A stretch of DNA of 54,963 nucleotides from assembly GCF_005116715.1 (NCBI RefSeq), contig NZ_SWCI01000017.1:1-54963 (forward strand). The letters run 5' to 3'. The stretch's first letter is position 1; every line of letters starts with the position of its first letter. Shown here piece by piece: positions 33,663-42,578 of the stretch. The translations under genes and the position numbers were made by a program. The stretch comes from Ferrimonas sediminicola. GTDB taxonomy: Bacteria > Pseudomonadota > Gammaproteobacteria > Enterobacterales > Shewanellaceae. The notes under the pieces are model-generated. The model worked only from the letters and a program-made list of their open reading frames with translations, did not search any database and had not been told where the DNA came from.

Positions 33663-35387
33663 TTATGTGAGTTGTTCGGCGAAATCGTTGAGTATACGAA
33701 CCCTGTCCATTCTCACATTGCCACTCTCGTCGTACATATCGAGTTCTGGCACATTGGGTTCATCCACAGGATCGTATTCCAAATGAAACCCTCCACCCAG
33801 ATCCTGACCGGCAATAGAAACCCAGGTAGTAATTTTTCTTGCGTTGTCCGGAGTACCGTACTCGATTATTCTCCTCTCCCTTTCTATCGGGACATCTGAA
33901 AGGGTAGCCAGGTAGCCGTCAGCGTCTCTAAAACGGATGGTTTTGTGTTCAATCCAGGTTTCGGTATCACCGATGCGAACCACTCCATCCTGCAGTGTAA
34001 ACCGTGCCTCCTCTATGGAGTGAAGCAGGATATTAAACTTGGCTGCAGCTTCCTTTAATCCCTCTAGCACCATTTCCACCAACTCAGGAATATCACGTGA
34101 TGCGATAAGAGACCGCCGCGCACGCTCTACCTCTGGGTCAGCAGGATCCACCATAGTAGACAGCTTCTGTTTCAGATCTTCCCTTTTAGCCTGAGCGTCA
34201 CGCAGTTTAACTGCAATCTCCTGTACATTAGGTGCCATACCGATAGCTTCAACCAGGTTCGATATCTGTCCATCCAGCCCATCAATTTCGTGCTGTACAC
34301 TCTCCCGCTGAGATCCCTGCTCCTTGGGCTTCGGCAGAAGCTGTTGACCCAAACCTTTACTCAGGGCTGCCACCATTCCAACGATAATGGCCTTGTAACG
34401 AATGGAACGCTTGTTACTGCAAACTGCACCACCGTCTACAGCCGCCCTACAAACTGCTGTACGGTACTTCGCTCTACCGCTGTACTTCAACACACTGCCG
34501 CAAGCACCACACCGTCCCAAGCCGGAAAGGGCACTAGACCACTTCTGACTGTTTCCCTTTGAGCGAACCCTGGTATCCAACGCTTTGCCAGCTTCTTCAA
34601 AGCGCTCTATGGACATTATGGGAGGATAAACCTTGAACAGTTCCTTTGACTCCTTTCGCTGGTGCCAACCAATTAGGCGTTTATTACGAATGAGTTGGGT
34701 CACTGAACTAGCAGTCCACATTGTTCCGGACTTCGTCGTAATGCCATCATTATTTAGCGAACGCGCTATCTCCGCACACCCATAACCGTCAATGCAGCCT
34801 TGAAAAACGCACTCTACGACCTCCACCCACTGAGCTACCGGCCTCACGTTGTCCCCATCACGTTCTAACCAAAAGGGCATCCGCATCTTGGGCAGTTCTC
34901 CTGCCAGGAGCTGTTTGGCTTTCTTTTCCCAGGCAAAATTCATGCGGTCACTTTTGGCCTTGGATTCATCGTGGCCTCGTTGTAAACGAGCTAACAGCAT
35001 CACGAGTTTCCCGAAACCAGCATCGGCATCGTACTTTTCCCCATCGTCAAGGGTAACCACAACCAAGCCCGCCAGCACCAATTGCTGAATAACCTGCAAT
35101 CCCTCTAGGACGGCTTGGCGCGTAAGGCGATCCGTTTGCTCTACGAGAAGGTGCGTACCTTTTGGAATAGTGCCGTCGTTGACCTTGTCCAGCAGTAACT
35201 TAAGCTGACCGCCTTCCTCTAGGTGTTTTGCATGGAATCCTGACCTTCCCGCATCGTGGAATGACTCAAGGAGAGTGAGGTTGTGTTGCTGGCAGTAATC
35301 CTCGGCCATTTCCGTTTGGCGGGAAAGACTGGTGCCGTGTTGTTGGCGTCCGGTGGAGAATCGACTGTAGGAGATTGCGTACTGCAT
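33663..35387 (-). CDS. large serine recombinase (integrase)
   Basis: A 574-residue integrase. The N-terminal catalytic domain begins MQYAISYSRFSTGRQQHG with catalytic Ser11 and includes VEQTDRLTR. The recombinase domain follows (SLNNDGITTKSGTMWTASSVTQLIRN). Next come a zinc ribbon, GRCGACGSVLKYSG...AVCRAAVDGGAVC, and a coiled coil at about 365-420 (EIDGLDGQISNLVEAIGM). This is the standard layout for phiC31-type enzymes. The gene starts 42 bases inside the right attachment arm, and it lies just after yajQ on the same strand, so read-through from yajQ may express it in the integrated state. Confidence 0.95.
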   Translation of the reverse strand: MQYAISYSRFSTGRQQHGTSLSRQTEMAEDYCQQHNLTLLESFHDAGRSGFHAKHLEEGGQLKLLLDKVNDGTIPKGTHLLVEQTDRLTRQAVLEGLQVIQQLVLAGLVVVTLDDGEKYDADAGFGKLVMLLARLQRGHDESKAKSDRMNFAWEKKAKQLLAGELPKMRMPFWLERDGDNVRPVAQWVEVVECVFQGCIDGYGCAEIARSLNNDGITTKSGTMWTASSVTQLIRNKRLIGWHQRKESKELFKVYPPIMSIERFEEAGKALDTRVRSKGNSQKWSSALSGLGRCGACGSVLKYSGRAKYRTAVCRAAVDGGAVCSNKRSIRYKAIIVGMVAALSKGLGQQLLPKPKEQGSQRESVQHEIDGLDGQISNLVEAIGMAPNVQEIAVKLRDAQAKREDLKQKLSTMVDPADPEVERARRSLIASRDIPELVEMVLEGLKEAAAKFNILLHSIEEARFTLQDGVVRIGDTETWIEHKTIRFRDADGYLATLSDVPIERERRIIEYGTPDNARKITTWVSIAGQDLGGGFHLEYDPVDEPNVPELDMYDESGNVRMDRVRILNDFAEQLT

Positions 35388-35428
35388 TAAACCGCCCCTG
35401 GGGAAGTAGAGGCGGGGGAGTATATATC

Positions 35429-35460
35429 AGGTCATCATTCTATCGGAAGTTCTCAAACTG
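35429..35460. other. attR of the yajQ island
   Basis: The arm aggtcatcatt (35429-35439) is the inverted counterpart of the left arm, and the core cggaagttctcaaactg (35444-35460) matches the left core at 16 of 17 positions. AGTT and AACT flank the central CTCA. The crossover TC is at 35453-35454. The yajQ stop codon (35440-35442) lies inside this site. Confidence 0.85.
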
Positions 35461-35922
35461 GAATGGTTGCCCCAGCTCCGCCTCGCGCACCAGGGCCATC
35501 ACCGCCTGCAGGTCGTCGCGCTTCTTGCCGGTGACCCGCAGCTTGTCGCCCTGGATCTGTGCCTGCACCTTGAGCTTGCTGTCCTTGATCATCTTCACCA
35601 GCTTCTTGGCGGTGGGCTGATCGATGCCCTGCTTGAACTTAACGTTGCGGGAGAAGGTCTTGCCGCTGTGCAGGGCTTTCTCATCCACCTCCATGGCACT
35701 GGCATCCACCTTACGGGCCGCCAGGGCGCCGCGGAGGATGTCCTCCATCTGCTTCAGTTGGAAGTCGGACTCGGTCTTCATGGTCACCACCATCTCTGCC
35801 AGGGAGAAGCTGGCTTCAACACCGCGGAAATCGAAACGGCTGGTCAGCTCGCGGCTGGCGTTGTCCACCGAGTTACGCAGCTCGACGGCGTTTACCTCGG
35901 ACACTATGTCAAAAGAGGGCAT
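35440..35922 (-). CDS. yajQ: YajQ-family nucleotide-binding protein
   Basis: A 160-residue cytoplasmic protein of two ferredoxin-like domains ([26 protein letters not shown] at the start). YajQ proteins bind nucleotides such as c-di-GMP or GTP in some species and are often non-essential. The ATG at 35922 has AGGAG seven bases upstream; an ATG at 35943 is in frame but poorly placed. The island replaced the last codons: the chain now ends ENFR with TAG, while the displaced original end at the left junction reads ENFRD with TGA. Confidence 0.95.
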   Translation of the reverse strand: MPSFDIVSEVNAVELRNSVDNASRELTSRFDFRGVEASFSLAEMVVTMKTESDFQLKQMEDILRGALAARKVDASAMEVDEKALHSGKTFSRNVKFKQGIDQPTAKKLVKMIKDSKLKVQAQIQGDKLRVTGKKRDDLQAVMALVREAELGQPFQFENFR

Positions 35923-36072
35923 CTTAATCTCCTGAAAAGCCACAAGCCTTTGTTGGCCTAATCTATTCTAGCCAAAGAGTTTACCCGCAGATCCCCGCGG
36001 AGCAAGACGCAAAGGGTCAAAAGGGGTGATTAGTCATGGCCTGCGGCCGTCGGCGCGGCTATCATTGCATCC

Positions 36073-36438
36073 ATGATGATCCTGACCTCTCCCAATCCGC
36101 AGCAGCGACTGTGGTTCCGATTCAGCCTGCTGCTGATGCTGGCGGCCTTCTCCTACCTGCTGTTTGGCCAACCCAACTATCCCCAGCCCATCGCCCATAC
36201 TGACAAACTGGGCCACCTGCTGGGCTTCGCCGCCCTGGCGATGATGCTGCACCTGGCCTTCGACTGGCCCAGGTGGCGCCAACTGCTGGTGCTGGCGGGC
36301 TATGCCGGCCTGGTGGAACTGGTACAATCCAGGCTGCCCTACCGCCAGGCCGATCCCCTGGATTTCGCCGCCGACATGACCGGCGCCCTGCTGTTTCATC
36401 TGCTGCTGATGCTGGTGGTGCGATGGCAGAGCCGATAG
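36073..36438 (+). CDS. VanZ-like membrane protein
   Basis: A 121-residue inner-membrane protein with about four helices. The VanZ-family pattern HTDKLGHLLGFAALAMML at 43-60, a Glu in GLVELVQ, and DPLDFAADMTGALLFH near the end are visible. VanZ-like proteins have been tied to teicoplanin resistance, but most members in Gram-negative bacteria have no known role. It overlaps panE by 16 bases. Confidence 0.85.
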   Translation: MMILTSPNPQQRLWFRFSLLLMLAAFSYLLFGQPNYPQPIAHTDKLGHLLGFAALAMMLHLAFDWPRWRQLLVLAGYAGLVELVQSRLPYRQADPLDFAADMTGALLFHLLLMLVVRWQSR

Positions 36439-37316
36439 CCCTGCTCGGCGGTGGTGCCATCGGCCAGCTGCTGGCCGCCCTGTTGGCACGCCAGGGGGTG
36501 GAACCGGTGATCATCGGCCGCCCCGGCACTTCCCGGGAGGTGAGAGAACACCAACTGACCAGGCTGGATGGCAAGCGATTTCGCCACAGGCTGTGCCACC
36601 TGCCCCCCGAGTCCATGGCGGCCTGCCAGGCGCTGCTGGTGACCACCAAGGCCTACCAGGCAGAGCAGGCGCTGACGCCCCTGCTGCCCCGCCTCTGCCC
36701 ACAGACCCCCATCGTACTGCTGCACAACGGCATGGGCCCACAGCAGCGGCTGGCGCAGCGCCATCCCGACAAGCAGTGGTGGGCCGGCACCCTCACCGAC
36801 GGCGCCCTGAGGGAAGCCCCCTGCTCGGTGCGCCACACTGGGCTGGGGCAGCGTTTTGCCGGTCCCCTGGGAGAGGGCGGCACCCTGCCCCAGGGCCTGG
36901 CAGCCATCGGTTTTGAGATGGATCGCAATATCCACCTGAGGCTGTGGCAGAAGCTGGCGGTCAATGCGCTGATCAACCCGCTGACCGCCCTCCACCGATG
37001 CCGCAACGGTGAGTTGACCCGACCGGAGTTTCTCGAGCCGCTGACCCGGCTCAGCCAGGAGCTGGTTCAGGTGGCCGCCAGCCAGGGCGTCGTCCTGGAC
37101 GCGGCCCAGGTGCTGGCGCTGGGATTGACGGTGGCCGAGGCCACCGCCGCCAACCGCTCCTCCATGCTGTCCGATATCGAAGCGCAGCGAAAGACCGAAA
37201 TTGAGGCGATCAGCGGTTACGTGGTGACGGTGGCGCGCAGTGCCGGGCTGGAGGCGCCCGCACACCATGACAACCTCCAGCAGGTATTGGCCCTTGAGGC
37301 TCAAAGCCTCGGCTGA
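36423..37316 (+). CDS. panE: 2-dehydropantoate 2-reductase
   Basis: A 297-residue NADPH-dependent ketopantoate reductase of the pantothenate (coenzyme A) pathway. The Rossmann motif LLGGGAIGQLLAALLA is at residues 6-21. The catalytic region KLAVNALINPLTALHRCRNGEL is near residue 177 (Lys and Asn), and EIEAISGYVV near residue 260 carries the conserved Glu. The start at 36423 lies within the end of the VanZ-like gene. Confidence 0.94.
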   Translation: MAEPIALLGGGAIGQLLAALLARQGVEPVIIGRPGTSREVREHQLTRLDGKRFRHRLCHLPPESMAACQALLVTTKAYQAEQALTPLLPRLCPQTPIVLLHNGMGPQQRLAQRHPDKQWWAGTLTDGALREAPCSVRHTGLGQRFAGPLGEGGTLPQGLAAIGFEMDRNIHLRLWQKLAVNALINPLTALHRCRNGELTRPEFLEPLTRLSQELVQVAASQGVVLDAAQVLALGLTVAEATAANRSSMLSDIEAQRKTEIEAISGYVVTVARSAGLEAPAHHDNLQQVLALEAQSLG

Positions 37317-37763
37317 GGCCGCCCCCTGGCAGCGGAGATCAGCCCGCCCCCGCTGGCACGGCTCCAGGGCGCGCGCCTGGTAGCGGCTAATGAGCCAGGC
37401 GCCCCGGGTAAACTGCTGCTCCAGGCGGCGGCTAACGCAGTTCACCACCTGGCGGACCTCCCGCTTGTCTCCCTCCACGGGAGGGTCGCTGCGCTTAAGG
37501 AAATCATTCATAAAGACCTGCAACTCCCTCTGTTCGCCCCGGACACAGCGCGTACGCGTCAGGATCACCGTCATCGGATGGTCGATGTCAAACACCATCC
37601 CCTCGTCAAGGCTGTCACGAAATGCTATCCCGTCGAGCTGATCCCCCTGGAGGTTGACGGTGTGGCTGATGCAGACCTCATCTTGTCCTGCCAGGACAGG
37701 CAGGCTGAAGAGGGTGCAGAGGGCGGCGGCAAGCACAGCAGTTCCGGATCGTCTCAGGTACAT
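37317..37763 (-). CDS. secreted protein of unknown function, 3' end uncertain
   Basis: A signal peptide (MYLRRSGTAVLAAALCTLFSLPVLA, residues 1-25) is followed by about 120 residues of plausible mature chain with four or more Cys (DEVCISHTVNL, RCVRGEQREL, VVNCVSRRL). The reading frame does not stop here: it stays open to 36396, the final 306 codons being antisense to panE. A one-base change in the C-rich run at 37346-37351 would bring a TGA into frame. The true gene is probably about 135 residues long and either frameshifted or misread. Function unknown. Confidence 0.5.
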
Positions 37764-37909
37764 AACTAAATCCCTTTAATTCTGTTCCAGGCGTAGGCGG
37801 CCACCATCCCTTTTAGCGCGACCGCCGGAGCCTACCATGGTAACATCAAGCTTATAATTCAATCGATTAGCTCAAGAATACGGCCTGTCTTTACTCCACC
37901 GGCCACCAC

Positions 37910-37937
37910 AAAAAAACCGCCTTGCGGCGGTTTTTTT
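37910..37937 (-). terminator. terminator of thiI
   Basis: AAAAAAACCGCC-ttgc-GGCGGTTTTTTT, a perfect hairpin flanked by A and T runs, 17 bases beyond the thiI stop. It can act in both directions. Confidence 0.9.
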
Positions 37938-37953
37938 ACTCTCTAGCGGGTCA

Positions 37954-39408
37954 TCAGGGGCGGTAGACCTTGATGTTGTTGAAGCCCTGCTCCTTGAGGT
38001 AGAGGGCCTGAAGCTTGGACATGACGCCGCGGTCGCAATAAAGCAGGTAGGTGCGCTGCTGGTCCAGCTCCTTGAACTGGGAGCCCAGCTTGAAGAAAGG
38101 CAGGGTCACCACCTCGACACCGTCGAGGTCCAGCGGGTTCTGCTCCTCCTCTTCCGGGGCGCGGATATCCAGTACCACGGCGCCGTCGATGGGGCTGTCC
38201 ACGGTCTCCATCTCGGTGACCTTGGCCTGCTCCTCCTTGGCAATATCCCGAATGTCTATCATCTTCGCCTCCGCCAATACTCGCTCCACCAGGTCCTCGG
38301 AGAACTTGGCCTCCTCCTCTTCGATCTTGGAGAGGACCGCCTTCACCGTTGGCTTCTGAGAGATGACGCCACAGTACTCCGGCATGCTGGCGGCAAACTC
38401 CTCGGTACCGATCTGGCGGGCCATATCGATGATCTCCTGCTTGTCCCAGGTAACCAGGGGCCGCAGGATCACGGTGTCGCTGACCTTGTCGATCACATTG
38501 AGGTTGGTCAGGGTCTGGCTCGATACCTGGCCCATCGCCTCACCGGTGACCAAGGCGGGGATGTTGTACTTCTGGGCGACGGCACTGGCCACCCTCATCA
38601 TCATCCGCTTGAGGATCACACCCATCTGACCGTTGTCGATGCGCTCGAGGATCTCCTCGACCACCGGCTCGAAGGGGATGGAGATGAAGCGCACCTTGTG
38701 GGAGGAGCCGTATTTGTTCCACAGGAAGTAGGCCACCTGCTTGACCCCCTGTTCGTGGGCGGCGCCACCCAGGTTGAAGAAACAGTAGTGGGTGCGGGCA
38801 CCGCGCTTGATGCACTGGAAGCTGGAGACGCCGGAGTCGAACCCACCGGAGATCAGCGACAGGACATCCTCCTGGGTGGCGATGGGGAAGCCGCCCATGC
38901 CGTCGTGGCGCTTATGCACCAGGTACAGCTTGTCGTCCTCGATCTCCAGGCCGATCACCACGTCCGGATCCTTGAGGCGCACGCCTAGGGCTTCGGTGTG
39001 CTGATTGAGGCCACCACCGACGTAGCGCTCCACCTCCAGGGAGTTGAACTCGTGCTTGCCGCGGCGCTTGGCGCGGACGCAGAAGGTCTTGCCCTTGAGA
39101 CGCTCGGCGAACACCGGCAGCGCATGCTGGTAGATGTCGTCCAGGGTCTCGAAGTTGTATTGGCGCACCTCCATAAAGTGATGGATGCCCGGCATGTTGC
39201 GCAGGGATTCCACCAGTTTGGCGGTGTTGGCCGGCTCATCGTTGCTGCTGGTGGCGGAGATGTGATCCCAGTTGAAGCGAACCCGTACGGTCTCATCGGT
39301 CCGGCGCAGCACGTTGCGGATGTTGGACTCGAGCAACTTACCGAAGCGCTTACGCACCGACTTGCTCTTAATCATGATCTCGGGATGCAGCTTAACGATA
39401 AATTTCAT
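37954..39408 (-). CDS. thiI: tRNA 4-thiouridine synthetase / sulfurtransferase ThiI
   Basis: A 484-residue enzyme that makes 4-thiouridine at tRNA position 8 and can supply sulfur for thiazole synthesis. Domains in order are NFLD/THUMP (residues 1-165), a PP-loop ATPase with [11 protein letters not shown] near residue 180, the conserved [13 protein letters not shown] (E. coli Cys344 equivalent), and a C-terminal rhodanese domain with the active Cys in [12 protein letters not shown]. The frame is open to 39657, but the ATG at 39408 gives the family start [22 protein letters not shown]. Confidence 0.97.
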   Translation of the reverse strand: MKFIVKLHPEIMIKSKSVRKRFGKLLESNIRNVLRRTDETVRVRFNWDHISATSSNDEPANTAKLVESLRNMPGIHHFMEVRQYNFETLDDIYQHALPVFAERLKGKTFCVRAKRRGKHEFNSLEVERYVGGGLNQHTEALGVRLKDPDVVIGLEIEDDKLYLVHKRHDGMGGFPIATQEDVLSLISGGFDSGVSSFQCIKRGARTHYCFFNLGGAAHEQGVKQVAYFLWNKYGSSHKVRFISIPFEPVVEEILERIDNGQMGVILKRMMMRVASAVAQKYNIPALVTGEAMGQVSSQTLTNLNVIDKVSDTVILRPLVTWDKQEIIDMARQIGTEEFAASMPEYCGVISQKPTVKAVLSKIEEEEAKFSEDLVERVLAEAKMIDIRDIAKEEQAKVTEMETVDSPIDGAVVLDIRAPEEEEQNPLDLDGVEVVTLPFFKLGSQFKELDQQRTYLLYCDRGVMSKLQALYLKEQGFNNIKVYRP

Positions 39409-39493
39409 GAGCTTCCTGTACGGGCAAAAAAAATAAAGCGCGGCATTATACCCGAGCTTCAGCATTGGGGGAACCGCCGGCAGGGAGGAGAGA

Positions 39494-39517
39494 GGGCCAC
39501 GCCGCGCCGGGCGTGGC
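39494..39517 (-). terminator. hairpin after pomB
   Basis: GGCCACGC and GCGTGGCC form an 8-bp stem 10 bases past the pomB stop. No T run, so the call is weak. Confidence 0.4.
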
Positions 39518-39526
39518 CAGCTCAGG

Positions 39527-40471
39527 TTACTGAACCGCCGGGATCTCTTCGGAAAGTTTAGGCTTACCCTGGGTGATCGCAATCTCGACCCGACGGTTTT
39601 TGGCCCGGCCGACCGCCTCATCGTTGCTGACCAGGGGCTGGGTGTTGGCCTTGCCAATCACCTCCATGCGGCTGGGTTCAAACCCCTCGACCTTGATCAT
39701 CTCGTGAGCCACCGAGACCGCCCGCTGGGCCGACAGCTCCCAGTTAGAACGGTAGAGTTCGTTGTGGATCACCGCATTGTCGGTATGCCCGGTGATGGTG
39801 ATGATGCCGGGTACGTCCTTGAGCAGGCCGGCGACCGCCTGGATCACCGGCCGAAACTTGGGTTGCAGGAAGGCGGAGTTGGCGGGGAAGGCCCCCTTCT
39901 CGCGGATGCGGATCACGATCTGCTGCCCGAGGGACTCAATCTCGATGGCCCCATCCTCGATCTGTTCCTGAAGCTGCTCCGCCAGCTTCTTGGCCAGGGC
40001 GGTGCTCTGAGCCTGGGCCTGGGTCTGAGCCCTGGCATCCACCGATGGCGCACTCTCCTCACTGGCCCCACCCTTGAGCTTGCCGTCGTTGGTCTGCTCG
40101 CTGCCGGCCACAGGATCCCTGCCCGGGTCCACGTCCAGGTGGTTCTTGGTGAACTGGATGGTCTGCTGGTTGATCACCTCGATAGGTGTAGGCTCGGGGC
40201 GGCCCGGACGGAACTCCTGGGCGATCACCGAGGTACCCTTGGGGATATCCTTGACCTCCAGCTTGTTCTGCACCCCGAAGGCGTACTTCATGGAGCCGGC
40301 GATCTGCTTGAACTTGAGCACGTCCATCTCGGAGAAGGCCAGCAGCAGCACGAAGAAGCACATCAACAGGGTGCTGAGATCGGCAAAGGTGGCCATCCAG
40401 GCGGGGGCGCCGGCGGCCTGCCTCTTCTTCGGGCCAGCAACCTCCTCGTCGCGATTGGCGGTCAGAGTCAT
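39527..40471 (-). CDS. pomB: flagellar stator protein PomB
   Basis: A 314-residue inner-membrane protein with one N-terminal helix and a periplasmic OmpA-like peptidoglycan-binding domain ([25 protein letters not shown]). The helix [31 protein letters not shown] carries the ion-binding Asp31 and is close to Vibrio PomB, so the stator is probably sodium driven. It is translated nine bases after pomA. Confidence 0.93.
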   Translation of the reverse strand: MTLTANRDEEVAGPKKRQAAGAPAWMATFADLSTLLMCFFVLLLAFSEMDVLKFKQIAGSMKYAFGVQNKLEVKDIPKGTSVIAQEFRPGRPEPTPIEVINQQTIQFTKNHLDVDPGRDPVAGSEQTNDGKLKGGASEESAPSVDARAQTQAQAQSTALAKKLAEQLQEQIEDGAIEIESLGQQIVIRIREKGAFPANSAFLQPKFRPVIQAVAGLLKDVPGIITITGHTDNAVIHNELYRSNWELSAQRAVSVAHEMIKVEGFEPSRMEVIGKANTQPLVSNDEAVGRAKNRRVEIAITQGKPKLSEEIPAVQ

Positions 40472-40479
40472 TGGGCGGC

Positions 40480-41244
40480 CTACTCGTCGGTGGTGGAGAC
40501 TTGGCGCTTCTTCTCGGCCAAGTAGTTCTTGAGGAAGCCTTCGATCACCCTGGGGTTCTGGCCATCCTGAATGGAGAGCACCGCGTCCATGATCAGGCGG
40601 CGGTTGAGCATCTCCTCTCCCATCCTCAGCTCCAGCTTATCGGCGATGGGCGCCGCCACCATGTTGGCGATGATGGCCCCATAGAGGGTGGTCAGCAGCG
40701 CCACCGCCATCGCCGGCCCGATGGACTTGGGATCGTCCATGTTGTTGAGCATGGCCACCAGACCGATCAGGGTGCCGATCATCCCCATGGCCGGCGCCAC
40801 GTCGGCCAGGGCGCGGAAGATGCTGGAGCCATTCTGGTGGCGCTCGATGGTCAGCCCAATGTCTTTGGAGAGTGCCTGGCGCACCACGGAGGCATCGTGG
40901 CCGTCCACCAACAGGTCGACCGCCTTCTGCATGAAGCTGTTGTCGATCTCCGCTTCCTCCAGGGCGAGGAAGCCCCCCTTGCGGGCGGAGTCGGCCATCA
41001 CCACCGCCTGCTCGATCAGCTCTTCCGGTTTGTCGATCTTAAACATGAAAGCCTTGGCGGCGATCTTCACCGCGCCCAGGAACTGACCGATGTTGAACTT
41101 CATCATCACCACGAACAGGGAGCCACACACCACGATGAGGACCGAGGGGATATTGATGAACACCCCGGGATCGCCCCCATTCATCATCGCCATGATCACA
41201 AATGTGAAAGCGCCTAAGAGGCCAATTAGGGTCGCGAGATCCAC
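40480..41244 (-). CDS. pomA: flagellar stator protein PomA
   Basis: A 254-residue four-helix stator subunit that forms the ion channel with PomB and powers flagellar rotation. The N terminus VDLATLIGLLGAFTFVIMAM matches PomA, with a GTG start at 41244 and AGGAG five to six bases upstream. The longer in-frame extension to 41331 looks non-coding. The cytoplasmic loop, with charged residues that contact the rotor, lies at about 60-150, and the PAMGMIGTLIGLVAML helix follows. Confidence 0.94.
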   Translation of the reverse strand: MDLATLIGLLGAFTFVIMAMMNGGDPGVFINIPSVLIVVCGSLFVVMMKFNIGQFLGAVKIAAKAFMFKIDKPEELIEQAVVMADSARKGGFLALEEAEIDNSFMQKAVDLLVDGHDASVVRQALSKDIGLTIERHQNGSSIFRALADVAPAMGMIGTLIGLVAMLNNMDDPKSIGPAMAVALLTTLYGAIIANMVAAPIADKLELRMGEEMLNRRLIMDAVLSIQDGQNPRVIEGFLKNYLAEKKRQVSTTDE

Positions 41245-41421
41245 AAACTCTCCTGAACTGTCTGAATTCCTGGTCGTCCCATCAGGTGGAACTGGGTAGT
41301 CTATTGTCTTTATCGGTCCAATCGAAGGCAAGTTTAATGAAATTTAAGCTTGATACGGGAGCTCCATTGATCCGGGGTCGACAAAGCAGTACCTTTGTCC
41401 AGCGATTCAAGGAGCCTAACG

Positions 41422-41661
41422 ATGGCAAAAAGACCGGACAACCTAAGTTTTGAGCAGGCGCTGCTGGAACTGGAACAGATTGTGGGGAACCTGGAGCAGG
41501 GCAATCTGCCTCTCGAACAGGCACTAAAGCAGTTCGAGCGGGGTATTCACCTGGTACGGGCCAGCCAGCAGAAGCTGACCCAGGCCGAACAGAGCGTACA
41601 GATGCTGACCAAGGATGGGGAAGGCGAAGCGCAACTGGTTGATTTCGAACCTCAGGAGTAA
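41422..41661 (+). CDS. xseB: exodeoxyribonuclease VII small subunit
   Basis: A 79-residue protein with the family core [34 protein letters not shown]. It binds XseA to make exonuclease VII. The ATG at 41422 has AAGGAG upstream; an in-frame GTG/ATG at 41395 is less likely. It is two bases from ispA, the usual xseB-ispA-dxs order. Confidence 0.96.
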   Translation: MAKRPDNLSFEQALLELEQIVGNLEQGNLPLEQALKQFERGIHLVRASQQKLTQAEQSVQMLTKDGEGEAQLVDFEPQE

Positions 41662-41663
41662 GC

Positions 41664-42551
41664 ATGCTGAGCGCTGCCCTGACCCGCTACCGTGAGCGGG
41701 TCAACCAACACCTTATCCACCATTTCGACTCCCTGCCCCCCTGTGCTCCCGACCTGTTGGAAGCGATGCGCTACGGCACCCTGTTGGGCGGCAAGCGGGT
41801 CCGCCCCTTTCTGGTCTACAGCGTGGGCACCATGCTGGGCGCCGACGAGAAGGATCTGGATCCCCTGGCGGCGGCGGTGGAGTGCATCCACGCCTACTCG
41901 CTGATCCACGACGATCTGCCCGCCATGGACAATGACGATCTGCGCCGCGGCCAGCCGACCTGTCACATCGCCTTCGACGAGTCGACCGCCATCCTGGCCG
42001 GGGACGCACTGCAGACCCTGGCCTTCGAGATCCTGGCCAACGCTCCACTTCCCGCCGAGCTGGAGAGGAACAGGGTGACGATGATCCGTACCCTGGCTCG
42101 GGCATCCGGCTACCAGGGGATGTGCGGTGGCCAGGCGATCGATCTGGCCGCCACCGGCAAGCGTATCCCCCTGGAGGCGTTGACCCAGTTACACCGTCTG
42201 AAGACCGGTGCGCTGATTCGCGCCAGTGTCGAGCTGGCCACCCTGGCGGTGCCTAAGCTCGATCCGGCTCACCGGGACGCCCTGGTGGATTACGCCGAGG
42301 CGATCGGCCTGGCATTCCAGGTGCAAGACGACATCCTGGACATCACCGCCGACACCGAGCAACTGGGCAAACCCCAGGGCTCAGACACCGAGGCCGATAA
42401 GAGCACCTTCCCGGCCCTGCTGGGACTGGAGGGGGCGTGTGAAGTGGCGCAGAGTCTCCATAAAGATGCCCTGACATCTTTGGCTCAGTTGCCATACAAT
42501 ACCGAACAACTTACTGACTTTGCCCGATACATTATCGAGCGAGGCCAATAA
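41664..42551 (+). CDS. ispA: (2E,6E)-farnesyl diphosphate synthase
   Basis: A 295-residue prenyltransferase that condenses isopentenyl diphosphate with dimethylallyl and geranyl diphosphate. The first Asp-rich motif is HDDLPAMDNDD at 82-92, the GGKRVRP substrate-binding segment is at 42-48, and the second Asp-rich motif is QVQDDILD. Middle gene of xseB-ispA-dxs. Confidence 0.97.
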   Translation: MLSAALTRYRERVNQHLIHHFDSLPPCAPDLLEAMRYGTLLGGKRVRPFLVYSVGTMLGADEKDLDPLAAAVECIHAYSLIHDDLPAMDNDDLRRGQPTCHIAFDESTAILAGDALQTLAFEILANAPLPAELERNRVTMIRTLARASGYQGMCGGQAIDLAATGKRIPLEALTQLHRLKTGALIRASVELATLAVPKLDPAHRDALVDYAEAIGLAFQVQDDILDITADTEQLGKPQGSDTEADKSTFPALLGLEGACEVAQSLHKDALTSLAQLPYNTEQLTDFARYIIERGQ

Positions 42552-42578
42552 TCACGATAACAAGAAGCGACTGTCATA

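Larger units (their letters stand above)
27477..35453. mobile_element. 8-kb integrative island in the 3' end of yajQ
   Basis: Bounded by attL and attR, with a large serine recombinase at the right end. The cargo is a DarT/NADAR toxin-antitoxin pair, a BRO-N protein, a caspase-like protease with membrane partner, a small resolvase and a ParB-like protein. Base composition is visibly more A+T rich than the flanks and codon use differs. No replication, capsid or conjugation genes are present, so it is a small integrative element or satellite. A relic junction at 30118-30204 suggests two modules. Confidence 0.88.

Noticed and set aside
33598-33899. Plus-strand frames opposite the integrase 3' end
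   Set aside because: Antisense to the integrase and without start signals.
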